17,181 nt of DNA, taken from assembly GCA_947302185.1 (NCBI GenBank), contig CAMYVI010000022.1, forward strand, positions 1-17,181, given 5' to 3'. Under the pieces are notes generated by a model. It had not been told where the DNA came from. It was given only the letters and a program-made list of their open reading frames with translations, and ran no database searches. Source of the stretch: an uncultured Lachnospiraceae bacterium. GTDB lineage: Bacteria; Bacillota_A; Clostridia; Lachnospirales; Lachnospiraceae. Every line of letters begins with the position of its first letter. Position 1 is the first letter of the stretch. A program made the position numbers and the translations under genes. Below are positions 12,632-17,181 of the stretch, piece by piece.

Positions 12632-15600
12632 ATGGCAAATACACTTATACTCTACGACGGAAGACAGAGCTCGGCGGAGCGTGTTGCAAATGCAATCGGC
12701 TATATTATCGGTAATGTGAGGATCGCCGAGATAGGGGATTCTCCTGAAGATATAGCTGTCTATGACGGCTTCTGTTTTATCTTTAATTTTTACGGAGCAC
12801 TGACGGCGGGAAAGACGAAATCTTATCTGCTTAAGAACCGGGAAGGGCTGCTCGGAAAGCGAATAGCATTTGTCGGTCTGGGCTTTTCAGACGCCGGCTT
12901 TACAAAGTATGTTGTGGACATGGAGTTTGCTGTCGGAGGAGATCTCTCTATCACCGGAATGTTCATTAAAGATGAGAGAACTACATCCGAGGTGGGGTAT
13001 CAGATAGCCAAGAAGCTGCGCGCTCCGGTCTCGGTAATGCCTTCCGACCTTTTGAGCAGTGAGGTGGATGCGTTTATCAACCGCCATACTACTCTGGCTC
13101 TTGCAACGGGAAGCGGGAACAGAATCAGATGTACACCGCTTGAATACCTCTATCTGGACGGGGTTTTTTATATAATTTCCGAAGGCGGGCTGAAATTCAG
13201 TAATATTCAGGATAACAGCAATGTGTCTGTTTCCATTTTTGATGAGTATACAGACAGCACTCAGCCGCTGTCGGGACTTCAGATGTATGGCGTAGCGGAA
13301 CAGGTCGCCCGCGGAAGCGACGGATACTGGCAGATTTTGAACATCAGGGGCGTAACACCCGATATTCTGGATGATCTGCCTGTCACATTGTTCGTGCTGC
13401 GTATTATTCCGATGACTTACGAGTATCTGAATTCTACATTTGCAAATTTGGGCTATGACGCCCGCCAGGTGCTTGATACCAGATTTCGCGCTGAGAGATG
13501 GGAAATCAGTTATGCTTCCCTTCATGCAGCTGCAGTTCGTCAGCAGGAGAAGAAAGAGGCTGAAGAGGCACAGAGCAAAATCACTCCGAGAAGGGCCGCT
13601 ATTGTAACCGAGAAGGCCGTTCAGAAAGAGCTGGCTCAGGAAATCAGAAATGTCCTTGAGGAGGAGGCTCCGAAAAAAACTGCCGAGGATGAGGAACGTG
13701 AATATCAGGAGATGTCCGCATTCATAGACTCCAGAGATCAGGCCGAAGATGAGAAAGGCAGTGCGGCGGAAACAGCGGATGCCGGAGAGGCAGCACGGGA
13801 AGAAGGAATTTCGGCAGATATGCCTGTTTACGGTGACCTGTATGACACCGCGTCGTCAGAAGATATAGATGCAAGGAGAGTCATTTCTGAGGAAATCGGA
13901 GAAGGCTTCCGGACAGAAGATATGCAAAATGCAAGTGACGGCATCCTGGATGAGGAGGATACCGACACTTCAAGCGACGGTCTGTACGGCGAGGAGGGTA
14001 CCGACACTTCAAGCGGCGGTCTGTACGATGAGGAGGACGCCGACACTTCAAGCGACGGTCTGTACGATGAGAAGGACGCCGACACTTCAGGCGACGGTCT
14101 GTACGACGAGGAGGATACCGACACTTTAGGCGGCGGCCTGTACGATGAGGAGGACGCCGACACTTCAGGCGACAGTCTGTACGATGAGGAGGACGCCGAC
14201 ACTTCAGGCGACGGTCTGTACGATGAGGAGAGCGTCAAAACGGACACAGTGCCGGCAGACGATATACCTGCGCAGGCTGTAGGTGAGATGACCGCTGAGG
14301 AACTTGCAGCGGAACTAGCGGAATATACTGCCAATAGTTTCCTGCTTTCAGAGAATGACGATGATGCTTACTATACTGAAGATTCGTCCGGGATGAAGTC
14401 CCCGGAAGGGACAGAAGAAGAGACAGCGGACACTTTGGCGGCGGAAGAAAGTACATATGGAGAAAACGAAACCGACCGTACTGAGAAGGAAGATTTCCGT
14501 GCGGAAGAAGAAATAGATGAAAAGGATGAAAGCGACACCTTGACAGATATGACTGCTGACGGGGAAATTCTGGAGGATAACTCTGAAGCTGTTGCGGTGA
14601 AGGAGAGAATAATCGCTGCTGAAGCGTCGCGGGCGGAAGAAGCGGAAGCTGAGGAACCGGAAGAAATCGTTTCTGCCGAGAAGAATTCAGAATCAACAGA
14701 GAGAGGGGAGAAGTCCCGGATAACAGCGGAAGATGACGGCAGTATAGCTGAAGCACCTGTCTCTGATGTGCCGATACTGTCAGAGGAAATCAGAGCAGCC
14801 ATAAGAGAAATAGAGGGTGAAGCGGAGGAATTCTATTCGGATAAAGCGGAAGAAAAATCTCCCGACACCTATCTTTCCGGCGAGGACAGAAACATATCCG
14901 GAACACCTTTCAGGAACAGAACGGGTGACAGAGACGATGACCTCCAGGAGAGCATTACTTCGCAGAATCGGAACCTTGGAGCTGAAATAAGGATGATTTT
15001 CCAGGGAGGCGGGCTTTCATTTGCCGACCAGCTGGAAAAGAAGAGAGCAGAGGCCGAAGGAATTGAGCCGGACGAGATAGAAAAGCCGAAGACTGCAAAA
15101 AAAGGCATCTTTGATGACGAATATGAGTATCGGAAGAGTGTACCGAAATCGGTCACTTCTGCCCCGGAACCGGAAGAGGAGGCTGAGCCTGAGGCGGAAG
15201 AACAGGAAACCTACACTCTTGAAGATCTTGAAAGAGATACCAATTTCGAGGATGAAAGGGAAAAGAAAGAGGAACAGAAACCGGAGAAGAGAAAGTTCAC
15301 TGATTTTTTCCGCTCTTCCGGGAAAGAATCATTTGATGATGAGTCATTTGCGGACGAATTTGACGACATCGAGGAAGAAGACACGTTTGACGATGAAATT
15401 GACGATGAGTTCGACGATGAGCCGAAGAAAGAGAAACAGAAGAAGAAAAAGCAGGGCGGATTTTTCTCTACCGGATTCGGCCGCACCATAGGCAGATTCC
15501 TCGGAATCAGTCCCGAAATGGAAGATGAAGATGAGGACGAGGATGAGGATGGTTATGATGAAGAGGAGGATTTCGAGGACATCGAGGAAGATATCGAAGA

Positions 15601-17181
15601 TGATTTCGATAACAGCGAGGATGACAATGACTTCGAAGAAAATGAGCCCGACTGGATGGCCCGCCTGAGAGAAAGCCGCGAGGATGAGGACGTTGACGCG
15701 GATGATGCTGAACTGTATGGTCTGCACATTGACGATGATGAGGAACAATTCACAGAAATCTCCGCTGCTGCGGAAGAAACGGATACATACGATTCAGACG
15801 CCGAAGTGGAGCAGGCCGAAGCAGTTCCTGAAGATTCTGATGCTGCGGATAAGTACGAAGCGGACTACGATTCCGAAGAAGATGAAGATTACCCCAATGT
15901 TGACGATGAGGAAATTGACGTGATAACCGCTGCGCTTCTCAGGAACCTTGATACTGTCGAAGAGGATGTGTCAAAAGAGAAGACAGCTGAGGACGAAGTC
16001 AATGATTATACGGACGAAGACTCTGCAGATGATCATAACGGGTCTGAATCAGGGTACGGCAAAAGTGCGGAATACTTCAGGGAAGAACCTGAAGATGAAG
16101 AAAGTTTTGAGTACTATGATGACGAGTTTGACGATGATGATGTAGAGCCGGAAACCGGAAAATACAAGGCATCTTTTGACACGGAATTTGAGGCTGAAGA
16201 TGACCTGGAATCAGACACTGAAGAATATGCGGCATCCTATCGTGCTGAGTTTGAGGATGAATACGATTCGGAAGAGTATGAGGCAGAGCCCGTCGATGAA
16301 ACTGATGCGGTAGAAGAGTATGAAGCAGAACCCGTCGATGTAACTGATACCGTAGAAGAGTATGAAGCAGAACCCGTCGATGTAACTGATACGGTAGAAG
16401 AGTACGAGGCAGAGCTCGTGGATGATTACGATTCGGAAGTAGATGAGGATGAGTTCGGGAATGAATACGATTCAGAAGAATACGATTCAGAAGAGTATGA
16501 GTCAGAGCCCGTCGATGAAACTGATACGGTAGAAGAGTATGAAGCGGAGCCCGGGGATGAGTACGATCCGGAAGAATATGAGTACGAGGATGAAAATCCG
16601 AAGCATTTTGAGGACGAGTCTGATTTGTCAGAGGGGAATCCGGATAAGTACGATACTGAACGTGAGGAAGAGCCACCTGTAAAAGAATCTGAGGGTAAGG
16701 AGAAAAAGTCGATATTTGACATAAAGAAATCATATGAAGATGATGATTACGATGACTCGGATGAAGAGTATGACGACGATGATGAGGAGGAAGAATACGA
16801 GGAACATTCTTTCATAACGAATTTCACGGATATGCTGCGCTCTGCAATTGAGAGTATACGGGGCGGATCTTCTAAAAAGTCGGATATGCCCAAGATTAAA
16901 ATTCCGAAGAGCGAGGAACGTGTTCGTGAGGATGATCCCGAACTCATGGAGATGGAGGCACTGATTTCCAATCTTGATGCAGCGGCCAAAGAAGCGGAGG
17001 AAGCATCTGATGATAAAGGAGCTTTTGAAGCCGAAGGGGTATCTGAACAGATCGAAATGAAAGAACTGGTCACAGAAACATCTGATATAGCCGAAGAGCC
17101 TGCGGAAGAAGCAGATGAGCCCGAACAGACTTGGGAGGAGCCTGCGGAAGAAGCAGATGAGCCCGAGGAGACTTGGGAGGA
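12632..17181 (+). CDS. Giant flavodoxin-PNPOx-like fusion with very long acidic repetitive tail (3' end beyond window)
   Basis: The frame is open from ATG 12632 to the window edge, at least 1516 codons. AGAGG at 12617-12621 is a modest Shine-Dalgarno. Residues 1-135 are flavodoxin-like: TLILYDGRQSSAERVANAIG is the phosphate-loop region, then YDGFCFIFNFYG and GKRIAFVGLGF. Residues about 143-285 look like a pyridoxamine-phosphate-oxidase-type FMN split barrel (INRHTTLALATGSGNRIRCTPL, YLYLDGVFYIISEGG, and GLQMYGVAEQV). From about 300 onward there is a helical stretch, then a tail of about 1200 residues dominated by Asp and Glu, with Tyr, Ser and Thr and few hydrophobics. It holds three tandem-repeat arrays and short basic/aromatic islands (residues about 784-835, 931-960, 1358-1368, 1392-1431). 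There is no signal peptide. A cytoplasmic flavoprotein with a disordered tail is likely; its reaction and partners are unknown. Confidence 0.88.
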   Translation, partial: MANTLILYDGRQSSAERVANAIGYIIGNVRIAEIGDSPEDIAVYDGFCFIFNFYGALTAGKTKSYLLKNREGLLGKRIAFVGLGFSDAGFTKYVVDMEFAVGGDLSITGMFIKDERTTSEVGYQIAKKLRAPVSVMPSDLLSSEVDAFINRHTTLALATGSGNRIRCTPLEYLYLDGVFYIISEGGLKFSNIQDNSNVSVSIFDEYTDSTQPLSGLQMYGVAEQVARGSDGYWQILNIRGVTPDILDDLPVTLFVLRIIPMTYEYLNSTFANLGYDARQVLDTRFRAERWEISYASLHAAAVRQQEKKEAEEAQSKITPRRAAIVTEKAVQKELAQEIRNVLEEEAPKKTAEDEEREYQEMSAFIDSRDQAEDEKGSAAETADAGEAAREEGISADMPVYGDLYDTASSEDIDARRVISEEIGEGFRTEDMQNASDGILDEEDTDTSSDGLYGEEGTDTSSGGLYDEEDADTSSDGLYDEKDADTSGDGLYDEEDTDTLGGGLYDEEDADTSGDSLYDEEDADTSGDGLYDEESVKTDTVPADDIPAQAVGEMTAEELAAELAEYTANSFLLSENDDDAYYTEDSSGMKSPEGTEEETADTLAAEESTYGENETDRTEKEDFRAEEEIDEKDESDTLTDMTADGEILEDNSEAVAVKERIIAAEASRAEEAEAEEPEEIVSAEKNSESTERGEKSRITAEDDGSIAEAPVSDVPILSEEIRAAIREIEGEAEEFYSDKAEEKSPDTYLSGEDRNISGTPFRNRTGDRDDDLQESITSQNRNLGAEIRMIFQGGGLSFADQLEKKRAEAEGIEPDEIEKPKTAKKGIFDDEYEYRKSVPKSVTSAPEPEEEAEPEAEEQETYTLEDLERDTNFEDEREKKEEQKPEKRKFTDFFRSSGKESFDDESFADEFDDIEEEDTFDDEIDDEFDDEPKKEKQKKKKQGGFFSTGFGRTIGRFLGISPEMEDEDEDEDEDGYDEEEDFEDIEEDIEDDFDNSEDDNDFEENEPDWMARLRESREDEDVDADDAELYGLHIDDDEEQFTEISAAAEETDTYDSDAEVEQAEAVPEDSDAADKYEADYDSEEDEDYPNVDDEEIDVITAALLRNLDTVEEDVSKEKTAEDEVNDYTDEDSADDHNGSESGYGKSAEYFREEPEDEESFEYYDDEFDDDDVEPETGKYKASFDTEFEAEDDLESDTEEYAASYRAEFEDEYDSEEYEAEPVDETDAVEEYEAEPVDVTDTVEEYEAEPVDVTDTVEEYEAELVDDYDSEVDEDEFGNEYDSEEYDSEEYESEPVDETDTVEEYEAEPGDEYDPEEYEYEDENPKHFEDESDLSEGNPDKYDTEREEEPPVKESEGKEKKSIFDIKKSYEDDDYDDSDEEYDDDDEEEEYEEHSFITNFTDMLRSAIESIRGGSSKKSDMPKIKIPKSEERVREDDPELMEMEALISNLDAAAKEAEEASDDKGAFEAEGVSEQIEMKELVTETSDIAEEPAEEADEPEQTWEEPAEEADEPEETWE
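13934..14236 (+). repeat. 39-bp coding tandem repeat (13-aa unit, 7 full copies plus a partial)
   Basis: Seven contiguous 39-base units begin at 13964, 14003, 14042, 14081, 14120, 14159 and 14198, each encoding DT-S/L-S/G-x-x-LY-D/G-E-E/K-x-x (for example DTSGDGLYDEEDA). A decayed partial unit precedes them at 13934-13963. Units differ by only a few bases, so amplification looks recent. All are in frame within the giant flavoprotein tail (residues 435-535). Confidence 0.93.
16271..16573 (+). repeat. 42-bp coding repeat family (14-aa EEYEAEPVDxTDxV unit)
   Basis: Full units begin at 16271, 16313, 16355 and 16397 (the last diverging at its end), then after a spacer at 16490 and 16532. Units two and three (16313-16354 and 16355-16396) are almost identical, marking a recent duplication. 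The repeat encodes residues about 1214-1314 of the giant protein and is unrelated in sequence to the 39-bp array. Confidence 0.88.
17096..17181 (+). repeat. 42-bp coding repeat at the window edge (14-aa EPAEEADEPExTWE unit)
   Basis: Two copies (17096-17137 and 17138-17179) encode EPAEEADEPEQTWE and EPAEEADEPEETWE and differ at very few bases. The next two bases (GA) would begin a third copy, so the array probably continues past the window. Confidence 0.85.

Noticed and set aside
13934..14236. CRISPR array
   Set aside because: The repeats are contiguous without unique spacers, have a 39-base period in a single reading frame, and encode a protein repeat.
13828..14334. Minus-strand Ser/Tyr/Pro-rich repeat protein
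   Set aside because: It is the antisense reading of the 39-bp GAC/GAG repeat array. Low-complexity acidic codons give Ser/Val-rich frames on the other strand without stops.
15111..16145. Small + strand frames rich in Lys/Met/Arg/Thr
   Set aside because: They are out-of-frame readings of the acidic tail. The main frame continues without interruption through all of them.
16077..16733. Minus-strand His/Pro/Leu-rich frame and other small frames across 14235-17073
   Set aside because: These are artefacts of Asp/Glu codon bias in the giant + strand gene; composition is low complexity and no start signals are present.

Overview
The window looks like a low-to-mid-GC Firmicutes chromosome, most likely a clostridial or Lachnospiraceae-type gut or rumen anaerobe. 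The basis is strong AGGAGG-type ribosome binding sites, protein types typical of that group (UPF0158, a PNPOx-like flavoprotein, XRE regulators) and the absence of any rRNA, tRNA, CRISPR, phage or transposase signal. This placement is inference from style, not from a marker gene. Every supported gene is on the + strand.

Layout: (1) 1-2315 holds the 3' part of a secreted or surface protein with a DUF3298/RsiV-like domain, then a coupled single-pass membrane protein with an aromatic YYxGY repeat. (2) 2468-4329 holds a small XRE regulator and an unrecognised 496-aa protein with a long acidic linker. (3) 4476-7591 is a compact operon: a protein fusing an XRE helix-turn-helix to a RelA/SpoT-type HD hydrolase, a YfcE-type metallophosphoesterase, a PHP-family (HisJ-like) phosphatase and two tandem UPF0158 paralogues. 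A 14-bp perfect palindrome and a hairpin lie just before it. (4) 7725-8003 is a small conserved-looking, weakly Nif11-like protein behind a structured leader. (5) 8088-10493 encodes a membrane-anchored protein with an acidic and coiled-coil cytoplasmic part and an extracellular M14 carboxypeptidase domain in which all three zinc ligands appear replaced, so it is probably a pseudoenzyme. (6) 10588-12371 is an acyl carrier protein plus an AMP-forming acyl-activating enzyme, overlapping by 4 bp. (7) 12402-12499 is a compact multi-helix RNA fold ending in a T-tract. (8) From 12632 to the window end runs one uninterrupted open frame of at least 1516 codons. It encodes a flavodoxin-like domain, a PNPOx-like FMN split barrel, and a tail of about 1200 residues that is extremely acidic and carries three separate families of 13-14-codon tandem repeats.

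How the genes may work together: the phosphohydrolase operon is the clearest functional unit. It suggests turnover of a phosphorylated small molecule, possibly (p)ppGpp or another nucleotide, under control of its own HTH domain. The ACP/ligase pair activates and loads an acyl group. A window-wide theme is proteins joining folded domains to long charged, probably disordered segments; the giant flavoprotein is the extreme case and the most unusual object here.
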